DNA of 64,000 nt from Microbacterium trichothecenolyticum (lineage in GTDB: Bacteria > Actinomycetota > Actinomycetes > Actinomycetales > Microbacteriaceae). This document shows, in pieces, positions 1 to 11,696 of the stretch. Below the pieces are notes generated by a model, which saw only the letters and a program-made list of their open reading frames with translations, did no database searches and was not told the origin of the DNA. The position numbers and the translations under genes are program-made. Within the stretch, counting starts at the first letter, position 1. Every line of letters begins with the position of its first letter. The DNA lies in NCBI RefSeq assembly GCF_000956465.1, contig NZ_JYJA01000038.1:124001-188000 (forward strand). The letters are read 5' to 3'.

Positions 1-686
1 TCGCCGACGCGCTCCTCGGTCAGCGGCTCGGTGCGCTGCTGCTCATCCCCGTCGCCGACGACCAGTCCTACCTCGAGGGCGAGCGCCACCTCGGCACCCC
101 CGTCATCGCGATCGACCGACCGGCCCGCAACCTCGTGGCCGACTCGATCGTGCTCGAGAACCACCGCGGGGTGTTCGACGCCACGACGCGCCTGCTCGAG
201 CGGGGCCACCGCCGCATCGGCTACATCTGCAACCCGGCGTCCGTCTACACGCAGGCCGAGCGGTTGCGCGGCTATCGCGACGCGCTCGCCGGGTACGGGA
301 TCACCGACTCGTCGCGGTGGGAGCGGCTCGCCGACGACCTCGCGGTTCCCGCCGACGGCTTGATCGCCGGCCTGCTCGACCAGCCCGACGCCCCCACGGC
401 CATCATCACCGGCAACAACCGCGTCACGGTCGGCGCGCTGCGCGTGCTGCGCGATCGAGGCGACGACGGCACCGCCCTGGTCGGCTTCGACGACTTCGAC
501 ACCGCCGACGTGCTCGGGGTGACCGTGATCAGCTACGACCCGCTGGCGCTCGGCAAGGCCGCCGCGACGCTCGCCATCGAGCGCATGCAGGACCCCGCCG
601 GCTTCACCCGTCAGCTCGAGATGCCCACGTGGATCGTCGAGCGCGGCACCGGCGAACGCACCCCCGCAGAGAGGACCACCGCATGA
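1..686 (+). CDS. LacI-family transcriptional regulator, C-terminal part (5' end outside window)
   Basis: The gene is already open at base 3, so only the effector-binding domain is visible (about 227 residues) and the DNA-binding helix-turn-helix lies upstream. The chain has the periplasmic-binding-protein fold order of LacI repressors: a VIAIDRP strand, the HRRIGYICNP block that opens the second subdomain, AIITGNNRVTVGALRVL, and the VGFDDFDTADVLGVTVISYDP segment that commonly lines the sugar pocket. Its stop overlaps the ATG of the alpha-galactosidase gene (ATGA), so the two are translationally coupled. The context suggests it senses a galactoside or related oligosaccharide and controls the adjacent hydrolase genes. 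The family call is firm; the ligand is inferred. Confidence 0.9.
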   Translation, partial: ADALLGQRLGALLLIPVADDQSYLEGERHLGTPVIAIDRPARNLVADSIVLENHRGVFDATTRLLERGHRRIGYICNPASVYTQAERLRGYRDALAGYGITDSSRWERLADDLAVPADGLIAGLLDQPDAPTAIITGNNRVTVGALRVLRDRGDDGTALVGFDDFDTADVLGVTVISYDPLALGKAAATLAIERMQDPAGFTRQLEMPTWIVERGTGERTPAERTTA

Positions 687-2818
687 CCCCCGGCTTCATC
701 CGTCTCGAGAGCGAAGGCGTCGGAGTGCTCCTCGACGCCCGCGGCCCGGGCCTTCCGCACGTGCTGCACTGGGGAGCGCCCGTCGGCGCGATCACCGATG
801 CCGATGCCGACGCGCTCGCGAAGGCGCTGAGCCGACAGACCTCGCCGGGCACGCTCGACGCGGCGTGGCAGGTGTCGCTGTCCCCGCAGGAGGGCGACGG
901 ATGGACCGGGCGCCCGGGGATGCAGCTGCGCCGCGACGGCGTCGTGCACCACGCGCGGTGGGACGTGACAGGCATCGACGCCGACGACCGGTCGGTCACC
1001 GTCCAGGCGCGGGATGCGGCATCCGCTCTGCGTCTGTCGATCACGGCGGGCATCGAGGCCGGCGGTGTCGTGTGGGTGCAGCACGCGCTCGCGCACGATG
1101 GAGAGGCGGGCGCGACGTCGGTCGATGTCGACTGGCTGGAGGCGACGCTTCCGGTGCCGTCGACGACCGACACCCTGCTGACGTTCGACGGTCGCTGGAC
1201 GCGTGAGAAGCGGCCGGTCGTGACGCCGATGCCCGCGGGCGCCACCGTGCGTCAGACGCGGCGCGGCCGCCCAGGCCACGACAACCCGGTCGCGGCGATC
1301 GCCGGGATCGGGGCGCCGCGCTGGCAGCACGGCGCCCTCTGGGGCGTGCACCTCGCGTGGTCGAGCGACCTCACGACGCGGGTCGACCGGGTCACCGATG
1401 CGGTGACGCTCATCGGTGCCGGCGAGCTGCTGCGGCCCGGTGAGATCCGCCTCGCGCCCGGCGACGAGTACCGGGCGCCGCGCGCGGCCTTCGTGTACAC
1501 GGCCGAGGGCCTCGACGGTTTCGCGCACCGCGTGCACACGTGGCTGCGGGCGCGGCCGCAGCATCCGTCATCCGTCCGTCCGCTCGTGCTCAACACGTGG
1601 GAGGCCGTGTACTTCGACCACGACCCCGATCGGCTCACCGCGCTCGCCGAGCGGGCGGCCGAGGTCGGCATCGAGCGGTTCGTGCTCGACGACGGGTGGT
1701 TCCAGGGTCGCCGCGACGACTCGACGAGCCTTGGCGACTGGGTCGTCGACCGGACGGTGTGGCCCGACGGCCTGGGCCCGCTCGCGGCGCGCGTGCACGA
1801 ACTGGGCATGCAGTTCGGGCTGTGGTTCGAGCCGGAGATGATCAGCCTCGACTCCGACGTCGCGCGTGCGCACCCGGACTGGCTGCTCCACGACGGCGGC
1901 CACCTCGACCACGAGAAGGGTCTCTCGTGGCGCGGGCAGTACGTCATGGACCTCGCGAACCCGGACGCATACGCCCATGTGCTCGGACAGATCGACGCGC
2001 TCGTGGGCGAGCTCGGCATCGACTTCATCAAGTGGGACCACAATCGCGACCTCGTCGAGAGCGTGCACGACGGGCGCCCGGGCGGGCATGCGCAGATGAC
2101 GGCTGTCTACGAGCTCATCGCGGAGCTCACGTCGCGGCATCCGTCGCTCGAGATCGAGTCGTGCTCGAGCGGTGGGGCGCGCACCGACCTCGGGATCCTC
2201 GAGGTCACCGACCGGGTGTGGGCGAGCGATTCGAACGACCCGGTGGAACGTCAGGACATCCAGCGCTGGACCGGCCTGCTGCTGCCGCCCGAGCTCGTCG
2301 GCGCGCACGTGGGCCCGACGACGTCGCACTCGTCGGGGCGCACCACCGCGCTGCCGTACCGGATGGCGACGAGCCTCCTGGGCTCGGCGGGGTTCGAGTG
2401 GGACATCCTGTCGTGCGCCGACGACGAGACCGCCGCGATCACGCGGTTCGCCGCGCTGTACAAGGAGCTTCGGCCGATCGTCCACGGCGGACGGATGCTG
2501 CACCCCGAATTGCGCGATCCCGCCTGGCGTGCGACAGCCTTCGTCGCCGACGAAGCGGCGGTGGTGGTCGTCGCGACGGTGGCGAGCCTCGAGGATGCCC
2601 GTGCCGAGCGCCTGCGCCTGCCCGGGCTCGACCGAGCCCGTCGATACCGCGTGCGGGTGCGCCGCGAGATCGGCGCGGCCGAGTACGGCTGGATCGCGCC
2701 GGAGTGGTTCACCACCGGCGAGATCGAGCTGCCCGGGTCGCTGCTCGCCGAGGTCGGCCTGCAACTGCCGACGCTGTGGCCGGTGCAGGCTTTCGTGCTC
2801 CACCTCGAGGCCCTCTGA
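683..2818 (+). CDS. GH36 alpha-galactosidase
   Basis: Hydrolyses terminal alpha-galactosides (melibiose or raffinose type) by a retaining mechanism. The product is 711 residues, the usual size for bacterial GH36, with an N-terminal beta-sandwich, a central TIM barrel starting near WEAVYFDHDP, and a C-terminal beta domain. The barrel holds FVLDDGWF, the nucleophile motif KWDHNRD, and the acid/base region ESCSSGGARTD followed by WASDSNDP. No signal peptide is visible, so the enzyme should be cytosolic and act on imported sugars. The start is the ATG overlapping the LacI stop; in-frame codons further upstream would run into the LacI gene. The family is certain from the two catalytic motifs; exact substrate preference is not readable. 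Confidence 0.93.
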   Translation: MTPGFIRLESEGVGVLLDARGPGLPHVLHWGAPVGAITDADADALAKALSRQTSPGTLDAAWQVSLSPQEGDGWTGRPGMQLRRDGVVHHARWDVTGIDADDRSVTVQARDAASALRLSITAGIEAGGVVWVQHALAHDGEAGATSVDVDWLEATLPVPSTTDTLLTFDGRWTREKRPVVTPMPAGATVRQTRRGRPGHDNPVAAIAGIGAPRWQHGALWGVHLAWSSDLTTRVDRVTDAVTLIGAGELLRPGEIRLAPGDEYRAPRAAFVYTAEGLDGFAHRVHTWLRARPQHPSSVRPLVLNTWEAVYFDHDPDRLTALAERAAEVGIERFVLDDGWFQGRRDDSTSLGDWVVDRTVWPDGLGPLAARVHELGMQFGLWFEPEMISLDSDVARAHPDWLLHDGGHLDHEKGLSWRGQYVMDLANPDAYAHVLGQIDALVGELGIDFIKWDHNRDLVESVHDGRPGGHAQMTAVYELIAELTSRHPSLEIESCSSGGARTDLGILEVTDRVWASDSNDPVERQDIQRWTGLLLPPELVGAHVGPTTSHSSGRTTALPYRMATSLLGSAGFEWDILSCADDETAAITRFAALYKELRPIVHGGRMLHPELRDPAWRATAFVADEAAVVVVATVASLEDARAERLRLPGLDRARRYRVRVRREIGAAEYGWIAPEWFTTGEIELPGSLLAEVGLQLPTLWPVQAFVLHLEAL

Positions 2819-2834
2819 CCAGGGCCGCGCGCAG

Positions 2835-3803
2835 CTAGATCAGGTCGCCGAGGAAGCGGGCCTGCTTCGGGAACTGGAACGCCTGTCCGCCCTCGTGGCC
2901 GTTGTGCGTGTAGACCTCGATCTGCTTCGCCGGGTTGGTGTGCCGGTTGTACGCCGCGTACACGGTCGACGGCGGGCAGATGGTGTCCATGAGGGCGACG
3001 GAGTACAGGGCCGCAGCATCCGCTCGCTTCGCCATGTTCACGCCGTCGAAGTACGACAGCGTCTCGAACACGCGCTCGTCGCGGCCGCGATGCACGGCGA
3101 GGTACCGCACGACCTCCTGGTACGGGTCGTCGCCGGTGAGGCCGACGGCGCGTTCGAAGTGGCAGAGGAACGGCACGTCGGGCATGACCGCGACGAGGCC
3201 GTCCGACAGTCCCGCCGCCGCGATGGCGATGCCGCCGCCCTGGCTCGCGCCGCACACGGCGATGCGGTCGGCGTCGACCTGCGGCAGCGCGCGCATGGCG
3301 TCGACGGCGCGCACCGCATCCGTGAAGACCCGGCGGTAGTAGTACGTCTCGGGGTCCTCGATGCCGCGGGTCATGAAACCCGACGACGAGGGACCTGTGC
3401 CGTGCGGGTCGAGGGTGTCTCCGCCCGAGCCCCACATCGAGCCCTGGCCGCGCGTGTCCATGAAGAGGTGGGCGTAGCCGGCGGCGGCCCAGCCGAGGCG
3501 CTCGCCGGCGAGACCGCGGCCGCCGCCGTAGCCCTGGTACTCGACCACCGCGGGCAGCGGCCCCTCTGCGCCCGCCGGAAGCGTCAGCCACGCCTTGACC
3601 GGGTCGCCGCCGAAGCCGGGGAACGTCACGTCGAAGATGTCGACCAGCGTGTACGGCGTCTCGAGGCGCACGACGTCGGGCGAGGCATCCCACCGCCGCG
3701 ACTGCGCGAGCGTGTCGGCCCAGAAGGCATCGAAGTCGGCGGGCTCGCGAACATCGGGGGCGTAGTCCGCGAGCTCAGCGGGGGACAGGTCGAATCTCGG
3801 CAC
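2835..3803 (-). CDS. Acetyl esterase / cephalosporin-C deacetylase family (CE7)
   Basis: A 322-residue alpha/beta hydrolase of the CE7 (acetyl xylan esterase, AXE1) family, which removes acetyl groups from short xylo-oligosaccharides and similar esters in the cytosol. The family start MPRFDL, the RGQG motif, the nucleophile elbow CGASQGGG (Ser), the acid in ALMDTICPPS (Asp) and the histidine in NGHEGG are all present, so it looks active. It begins with GTG at 3803, six bases after TAGGGT, a pattern that suggests a leaderless transcript. It converges on the alpha-galactosidase gene with only 16 bases between them. A LacI-type operator-like sequence lies 24 bases upstream of the start, so the neighbouring LacI protein may control it. 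Confidence 0.9.
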   Translation of the reverse strand: MPRFDLSPAELADYAPDVREPADFDAFWADTLAQSRRWDASPDVVRLETPYTLVDIFDVTFPGFGGDPVKAWLTLPAGAEGPLPAVVEYQGYGGGRGLAGERLGWAAAGYAHLFMDTRGQGSMWGSGGDTLDPHGTGPSSSGFMTRGIEDPETYYYRRVFTDAVRAVDAMRALPQVDADRIAVCGASQGGGIAIAAAGLSDGLVAVMPDVPFLCHFERAVGLTGDDPYQEVVRYLAVHRGRDERVFETLSYFDGVNMAKRADAAALYSVALMDTICPPSTVYAAYNRHTNPAKQIEVYTHNGHEGGQAFQFPKQARFLGDLI

Positions 3804-3826
3804 GCGCTCACCCTAGCGCGTCGCGC

Positions 3827-3838
3827 GGAAGCGTTTCG
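3827..3838. promoter_or_regulatory. Candidate LacI-family operator
   Basis: GGAAGCGTTTCG is an imperfect palindrome centred on CG, as in LacI-family operators of the GAAACG/CGTTTC type. It lies upstream of the esterase start, just upstream of the putative -10 TAGGGT (3810-3815 read on the minus strand). The assignment to the LacI protein at the window start is inference from proximity. Confidence 0.4.
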
Positions 3839-3857
3839 ACGCCCTGGACCGAGAAGG

Positions 3858-3899
3858 CGACGGGGTCTCGATGGGGGAGGGGTATTCGAGGCCCCGCCG
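3858..3899 (-). terminator. Hairpin downstream of the GNAT gene
   Basis: The arms at 3858-3871 and 3886-3899 pair over 12 of 14 positions with a 14-base loop. It lies about 65 bases beyond the stop of the minus-strand acetyltransferase gene. There is no U-run, as is common for actinobacterial terminators. It could equally be a palindromic repeat. Confidence 0.45.
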
Positions 3900-3964
3900 C
3901 CGGTCTCTGGGCGCCCGGCGGGCGCTGTGTGGGGAAGTCTTCGGGTCGATCGTGCGGCTCTGCG

Positions 3965-4417
3965 TCAGAGACGGATCTCTGCGATCACTTCACCGTACTC
4001 GGTCTCGCCGACCGGTGTGAAGCCCACGCGCTCGAAGAATGCCTGCGGGCCGCCTTCGCCGGCCTCGTAGATGACGTTCACGTGGTCCATCCCGCGGTTG
4101 CGCGCTTCTTCGAGCAGCCCCGCGACGGCGAACCGCCCGACTCCGCGGCCCTGGTCGTCGGCGTCGACGTTGATGCGCCACAGCACCGAGCGGAAGTGCT
4201 CCTGCGGATCGTCGGGGTCGAAATTGCCGCTCACGAAGGCGACGACCTCCTCGCCGTCGACCACCACGCGCTGCCAGGTCGTCTGGGGGTTCACGACCGT
4301 CGCCGCGATGCCGTAGCTCACCGGCGACAGGAACTCCTCCTGGCCGGGCTTGAGCGACATATTGTTGACCGCCACGATGGTCGCGGCGGACAGTTCGACG
4401 AGTCGCAGATCACCCAT
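3965..4417 (-). CDS. GNAT family N-acetyltransferase
   Basis: About 150 residues with the single-domain GNAT fold. Strand 4 (LWRINVDADD) is followed by the acetyl-CoA pyrophosphate loop QGRGVG, then an amphipathic helix (FAVAGLLEEARNRG) and the C-terminal block AFFERVGFTPVGETEYGE. The acceptor substrate cannot be told. I chose the internal ATG at 4417 (MGDLRLVELS) over the upstream ATG at 4453: a TAGCCT -10-like hexamer ends seven bases before 4417, and the upstream codons add a non-conserved 12-residue stretch. It is divergent from icd across about 145 bases. Confidence 0.8.
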   Translation of the reverse strand: MGDLRLVELSAATIVAVNNMSLKPGQEEFLSPVSYGIAATVVNPQTTWQRVVVDGEEVVAFVSGNFDPDDPQEHFRSVLWRINVDADDQGRGVGRFAVAGLLEEARNRGMDHVNVIYEAGEGGPQAFFERVGFTPVGETEYGEVIAEIRL

Positions 4418-4504
4418 GGAGCACAGGCTAGCCCCCATGGCGGAATCCGGCATCGTCCGGAAGTCGGATTAACACGGTGTTCATACGCCGAAGTATCTTG
4501 ACGT

Positions 4505-4533
4505 CGAGATATCTCGGCCGCTTGCGATAGGCT
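4505..4533 (+). promoter_or_regulatory. icd promoter region with 12-bp perfect palindrome
   Basis: CGAGATATCTCG at 4505-4516 is a perfect 12-bp palindrome, followed 11 bases later by TAGGCT (4528-4533), a plausible -10. The palindrome sits where the -35 element would be, a classic repressor or activator position. A second palindrome, AACACGGTGTT, is at 4471-4481. No regulator is identified. Confidence 0.4.
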
Positions 4534-4563
4534 GAACGCCGACCCGCAAGAAGGACGTGACTG

Positions 4564-6777
<2,214 letters not shown>

Positions 6778-6788
6778 CGACCGACTCG

Positions 6789-6822
6789 CGAAGGGGCGGA
6801 TGCTGCGGCATGCGCCCCTTCG
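6789..6822 (+). terminator. Rho-independent-like terminator of icd
   Basis: A perfect 10-bp stem (CGAAGGGGCG with its complement) is extended by a further ATGC/GCAT pairing around a small loop. It starts 11 bases after the icd stop. Confidence 0.75.
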
Positions 6823-6915
6823 TCGTCTCCAGGGCTGTTGCCGGGCGGGGTCGCACGGCTCTACCCTGGGGGCGCCACCGCCGCTGGGGAGGGGCGGCCC
6901 GTCCAAGGGGAGACG

Positions 6916-9840
6916 ATGTCGTCTGCGCTCTACACGCTCGGGCGCTGGGCCTTCCGCGCCCGCGGTCTGGTGCTGGGCGTGTGGATCGCGCTCCTCATGG
7001 CGCTGTTCGCGGGCGCGGCGCTGCTGGGCACAGGCACCGACAACACGTACACGATCCCGGGGACCGAGTCCCAGGAGGCGCTCGACGCGCTCGGCCGCAC
7101 GTTCCCGCAGGTCAGCGGAGGGTCGGCGCAGCTGATCGCCGTCGCGCCGCCGGGCGGATCGGCGACCGATCCCGACTTCGAGGCTGCGGTCGAGGCATCC
7201 GTCGATGCGATCGCCGAGATCCCGCAGGTGTCGTCGGCGACGTCCCCATACGGCCAGGCGGCGTCGGCGAACATCAGCACCGACGGCGACGCCGCACTGG
7301 TGCCGATCCAGCTGACCGTGAGCGGCACCGCCGTGCACGCCTCGACCGGCGAGGCACTGCAGGATGCGGGAGCTGCGCTGCAGGACGCCCTGCCCACGGG
7401 CTCCGAGGTGTCGGTCGGCGGGCAGCTCTTCTCGCAGAGCTCGACGGGCATCAGCATCACCGAGCTGATCGGCATCGGGGTCGCGTTCGCCGTGCTGGTG
7501 TTCACGTTCGCGTCGCTGGTGGCCGCCGGGCTGCCGCTCGTCACCGCGATCGTCGGCGTCGGCGCCTCGTTGTCGATCGTGCTCATCGCGACGCGGTTCA
7601 CCACGATCACCTCGACCACGCCGCTGCTCGCCCTCATGCTCGGCCTCGCCGTCGGCATCGACTACGCACTGTTCGTGCTCGCGCGACATCAGGACCAGCT
7701 CAAGGAGGGCGTCGAGCCGGAAGAGGCCGCGGCTCGAGCGATCGCGACGTCGGGGTCGGCGGTGGTGTTCGCCGCCCTCACGGTGATCATCGCGCTCCTC
7801 GGGCTCGTGGTCGCGGGCATCCCGTTCCTCACGACCATGGGCGTCGCCGCGGCCGTCGCGGTCGCCCTCGCCGTGCTCGTCTCGCTCACGCTGACGCCCG
7901 CGCTGCTGGCGTTCGCGAAATGGCGCGTCGTGCCGCGACGGTACCGTCCCGCACGGCACACGGATGCTGCGGCCGTCGTCGACGTGGAGGCGCCGGCCGA
8001 CGCCGTCGATGACGAGGGCGAGAAGCCTCCGCTCGACGACGCCGAGGTGGCGCTCATCGACCCGGCCGAGGCGGAGGCGGACGCGGAGGAGGCGACGGAT
8101 GCTGCCGCCCCGGGCGATGCGACCGACCCGGAGGGTGCGCACGCGGTGCCGGCCGAGACCCCGCGGGCGCCGGGACGATTCTTCCGCGGCTGGGTGCGCA
8201 CCGTCACCCGGTGGCCGCTCGTGACCGTGATGCTGATCGTCGGCCTGCTGGCATGCGCCGCCCTCCCCGCGGCGCACCTGCGCCTCGCCCTGCCCGACGC
8301 GGGATCGATGGAGGAGGGCGAGCCCGGCCGCGAGACGTACGACCTCATCGCCGAGCACTTCGGCCCCGGGTACAACGGCCCGCTGCTCGTGACGGGGTCG
8401 GTGATCGAGAGCACGGATCCGGTCGGACTGATGGACGACCTCGGGGCGGAGATCGCGACGGTCGACGGCGTGGCGTCCGTGCCGCTCACGACGCCGAACG
8501 AGACCGGCGACACCGGCATCGTGCAGGTGATCCCCGAGGGCGGTCCCGACTCCGTCGCGACGGCGAAGCTCGTCGCGACGCTGCGCGGCCTGCACGGCCA
8601 CTTCGAGACCGAGTACGGCGTGGACCTCTCGGTGACGGGATACACCGCGGCCGGCATCGACATCTCGGAGAGGCTGGCCGGCGCGCTGCTGCCGTTCGGC
8701 ATCCTGGTGGTTGGTCTCTCGCTGGTGCTCCTCGCCATGGTGTTCCGCTCGATCGTCGTGCCGATCACCGCGGCGCTCGGCTACGTGCTGTCCATCGGCG
8801 CGGCGTTCGGGCTCACGACGCTGGTCTTCGTCGACGGGGTCTTCGCCGACGCCCTCAACGTCGCATCGGTGGGGACGGTCATCAGCTTCATGCCGATCAT
8901 CCTCATGGGCGTGCTCTTCGGGCTCGCGATGGACTACGAGGTGTTCCTCGTCAGCCGGATGCGCGAGGACTACGTGCACCACGGCGAGCCGGTGCGTGCC
9001 GTGCATGACGGGTTCGCAGCATCCGCCCGCGTCGTCACCGCGGCCGCGACCATCATGTTCGCGGTGTTCGTCGCATTCGTGCCCGAGGGTGATGCCAACA
9101 TCCAGCCGATCGCGTTCGGGCTCGCCGTCGGCGTGGTGATCGACGCGTTCCTCGTGCGCATGACGCTCATCCCGGCGGTGCTCGTGCTGTTCGGGCACCA
9201 CGCATGGTGGATGCCGGCGTGGCTGGACCGCCTGCTGCCGTCGTTCGATGTCGAAGGGGAAGGGCTCGCGGAGGAGCTCGCCTTGGCCGACTGGCCCGAT
9301 CGCGACCTCGCGCTGGCGGCAGAGGGAGCGCGCGCGCACGCCCACGAGTGCACGCTGGACGCGGAGCTCGCGTCGGGCGGCATCCTCGTGATCGAAGGGG
9401 CGGATGCTGCGGAGCGGCGCGCGATGCTCGCCGCGCTGTGCGGGCGTGCCGAACTCGCTGAAGGACGCGTCAGGGTGGCCGGGTTCGTGCTGCCGGCCCG
9501 CACCACCACCGTGCGCGCGCGGACGTCGTACTGGCGCGTGCCACCGAACGGCGGCGGCCTCGACCTGGCGCTCGACTCGGGGCCCGCCCTCGTGTTCGTC
9601 GACGGGCTCGACGACGTCGGCTCACCGTCGGCGCTGCGGCGCGTGCGTGCGGAGCTGACGGCGGCGCGCGCCGCCGATCCGTCGCTGGCCATGGTGGTCG
9701 CCGCACGCGACAGCGTCGACGTCGAGCCGGCGCTGCCCGCCGACGCGGTGCCCTTCGTCGTGCGACTCGCCGGCGGCGACCGCGATCGCAGGCTCGTGGC
9801 GGCGCGTGGTGCCTCCGCGGCCCCCGCGGGGTCCGACTGA
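6916..9840 (+). CDS. MMPL/RND-type transporter with ABC-ATPase-like C-terminal tail
   Basis: A 974-residue membrane protein with two MMPL halves. Each half has one N-terminal helix, a large extracytoplasmic domain and a five-helix bundle (first half roughly residues 1-340, second about 430-780), separated by an acidic Ala/Glu/Asp linker of about 80 residues. The conserved helix motifs [14 protein letters not shown] and [15 protein letters not shown] are present, so proton-driven export of a lipid or hydrophobic compound is likely. After the last helix, a tail of about 190 residues resembles a worn-down ABC ATPase: [10 protein letters not shown] where a Walker A would be, [10 protein letters not shown] where a Walker B would be, and VVAARDS at the switch position. 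None of the three keeps the catalytic residues. ATG 6916 follows AAGGGGAG. Its TGA overlaps the start of the YhgE gene. Confidence 0.85.
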   Translation: MSSALYTLGRWAFRARGLVLGVWIALLMALFAGAALLGTGTDNTYTIPGTESQEALDALGRTFPQVSGGSAQLIAVAPPGGSATDPDFEAAVEASVDAIAEIPQVSSATSPYGQAASANISTDGDAALVPIQLTVSGTAVHASTGEALQDAGAALQDALPTGSEVSVGGQLFSQSSTGISITELIGIGVAFAVLVFTFASLVAAGLPLVTAIVGVGASLSIVLIATRFTTITSTTPLLALMLGLAVGIDYALFVLARHQDQLKEGVEPEEAAARAIATSGSAVVFAALTVIIALLGLVVAGIPFLTTMGVAAAVAVALAVLVSLTLTPALLAFAKWRVVPRRYRPARHTDAAAVVDVEAPADAVDDEGEKPPLDDAEVALIDPAEAEADAEEATDAAAPGDATDPEGAHAVPAETPRAPGRFFRGWVRTVTRWPLVTVMLIVGLLACAALPAAHLRLALPDAGSMEEGEPGRETYDLIAEHFGPGYNGPLLVTGSVIESTDPVGLMDDLGAEIATVDGVASVPLTTPNETGDTGIVQVIPEGGPDSVATAKLVATLRGLHGHFETEYGVDLSVTGYTAAGIDISERLAGALLPFGILVVGLSLVLLAMVFRSIVVPITAALGYVLSIGAAFGLTTLVFVDGVFADALNVASVGTVISFMPIILMGVLFGLAMDYEVFLVSRMREDYVHHGEPVRAVHDGFAASARVVTAAATIMFAVFVAFVPEGDANIQPIAFGLAVGVVIDAFLVRMTLIPAVLVLFGHHAWWMPAWLDRLLPSFDVEGEGLAEELALADWPDRDLALAAEGARAHAHECTLDAELASGGILVIEGADAAERRAMLAALCGRAELAEGRVRVAGFVLPARTTTVRARTSYWRVPPNGGGLDLALDSGPALVFVDGLDDVGSPSALRRVRAELTAARAADPSLAMVVAARDSVDVEPALPADAVPFVVRLAGGDRDRRLVAARGASAAPAGSD

Positions 9841-11690
9841 TGGCCGCGTTCGGCGCGACCTCGGGGTCCTCGCGGCTCGGCCGCCTGGCGGTGATCGGTC
9901 TCATCATCGTGCCGCTGCTGATCGGCGGGATCCTGGCGTGGGCGCTCGCCGCACCCACGTCGCACCCGGAGCGGCTCACGGCCGCGATCGTGAACGACGA
10001 CGCGCCCGTCACCGTCGACGGCCGGTCCGTGCCGCTCGGGCGTCAATTCGCCGCGGGACTGATGGCCGGCCAGGAGCCTGCGCAGCCCGGGGCCGGCACC
10101 ACCGATGACCCGCCGAGCCTGGACTGGGTGCTCACCAACGACGAGGATGCCGCCGAGGGGCTCGCGGCCGGGCGGTACATGGCGGTCGTGCGGATCCCCC
10201 CGACCTTCTCGGCCGACGCCACCTCGATCTCGGGGCCCGGCGCACAGGCGCGGCAGGCGGTGGTCGAGGTGCGCACGACGCCCGCATCCGCCTGGCTCGA
10301 CCCCGCGCTGACCGGCGCGGTGACGCAGGCCGCGACCGCGGCCCTCGGCCGGGAGCTCACCGGCCGATACCTCCAGCAGGTGTACGCCGGGTTCAACACG
10401 ATCGCCGAGCAGATCGGCCAGGCGGCCGCGGGAGCGGATCAGGTCGCGGACGGTACGGCTTCGGCGGCGGCGGGTGCGGCCGACCTTTCGGGCGGGGCGA
10501 GCGCGCTGTCGTCAGGGCTCGCATCGCTGAGCGCAGGAGCTGCGGGCCTGGCGTCCGGGCTGGCACAGCTCGACGCCTCGGCCCAGCCGCTTCCCGGTGC
10601 GGCCGCGGACGTCGCCGCCGGGGCGAACCGGGTCGCCGGTTCGCTGGACCAGGCGCTTCGACAGGCGGATGCCGCGACCCTCGCCTTCGCGGAGGTCGTC
10701 GCCGAACTGTGCGGGCTTCCCGGACCGGGAACGCTGTGCGACCGGGCCACGCAGGCGCTTCGGCAGCTCGAGGCCGCCGAAGCGGGGCTGCGCGATCTCA
10801 CGACCGGCGCGCGCCGCGTCGCCGTCGGAAACGACGCGCTCGCCGCCGCGCTGCCGAGGGTCGTGGGCGGCATCGATGACGCCGCGACGGGCGCCGGCGA
10901 GGTGTCGGCGGGTGCAGTCTCGTCCAGCGGAGGCGCTGGAGAGGTGGCGTCCGGCGCCGCCCAGCTCGCCGCGGGTACCGCCCAGGTCGACGCCGGCGCC
11001 GCCGAGCTGTCGTCGGGGCTCGATTCCGCGTCGACCCAGCTCCCCACCTACACCGATGACGACATCGACACACTGTCGGTGGTCGTCGCGGAGCCCGTCG
11101 TGGTGGACCAGGCGACGCCGGCCACCGGCATCCAATCCGTTCCCCTCTTCACGATGATCGCGCTGTGGCTCGGCGCCCTCGTCGCTGCCATCGCCGTGCA
11201 GGCGGTGCCGACCGCCCGCCTGCTCAGCGGCGCCGGCTCGGTCGCGATCGGCCTGCGCGCCGTCGTTCCGACCGTGGCGGTCTGCGCCGCGCAAGGCGTC
11301 GTCGTCGGTGCCGCTGTGCTCACGTCGGTGGGCGTGAACCCGCTCGAGTGGATCGCGTTCGTGGTGTCGGCGATGCTGTGCGGCGCGGCCTTCGGCCTCG
11401 CGAATCAGGGGCTGGCGGGCGCATTCGGGGCCACCGGCCGCATCGTCGCCGCGCTGATCGCGATCGTGGCGCTGGCGGCCGGGCTCGCAGGAACGGTTCC
11501 GGCTGTCATCGCGCAGATCTCGGCGGCGCTGCCGACGGCGGCCGCCACAGCGCTCCTGCGGGCGGCGCTCACCGCTGACGCGGCCGGAGTGGTCCCGGCG
11601 ATCATCGGGCCGTGCCTCACGGCTGTCGCGGGGCTCGCCCTCGTGATCGCCGGGGTCGCCGCGCGGCGGCGGGTGAGCGTGGAGGCGTGA
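9840..11690 (+). CDS. YhgE/Pip-family membrane protein
   Basis: 616 residues. One N-terminal helix (about residues 17-39), a long extracytoplasmic region rich in Ala, Gly and Ser with repeated ASGAAQLAAG-like heptads typical of the YhgE/Pip and phage-infection-protein family, then five or so C-terminal helices from about residue 430. This is the architecture of ABC-2-like permeases in type VII or ESX accessory and toxin-receptor proteins. The ATG overlaps the MMPL stop by one base, so the two are co-translated and probably form one export or envelope complex. The MMPL tail with its inactive ATPase-like domain could be the coupling part. The substrate is unknown. Confidence 0.8.
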   Translation: MAAFGATSGSSRLGRLAVIGLIIVPLLIGGILAWALAAPTSHPERLTAAIVNDDAPVTVDGRSVPLGRQFAAGLMAGQEPAQPGAGTTDDPPSLDWVLTNDEDAAEGLAAGRYMAVVRIPPTFSADATSISGPGAQARQAVVEVRTTPASAWLDPALTGAVTQAATAALGRELTGRYLQQVYAGFNTIAEQIGQAAAGADQVADGTASAAAGAADLSGGASALSSGLASLSAGAAGLASGLAQLDASAQPLPGAAADVAAGANRVAGSLDQALRQADAATLAFAEVVAELCGLPGPGTLCDRATQALRQLEAAEAGLRDLTTGARRVAVGNDALAAALPRVVGGIDDAATGAGEVSAGAVSSSGGAGEVASGAAQLAAGTAQVDAGAAELSSGLDSASTQLPTYTDDDIDTLSVVVAEPVVVDQATPATGIQSVPLFTMIALWLGALVAAIAVQAVPTARLLSGAGSVAIGLRAVVPTVAVCAAQGVVVGAAVLTSVGVNPLEWIAFVVSAMLCGAAFGLANQGLAGAFGATGRIVAALIAIVALAAGLAGTVPAVIAQISAALPTAAATALLRAALTADAAGVVPAIIGPCLTAVAGLALVIAGVAARRRVSVEA

Positions 11691-11696
11691 CCGCGA

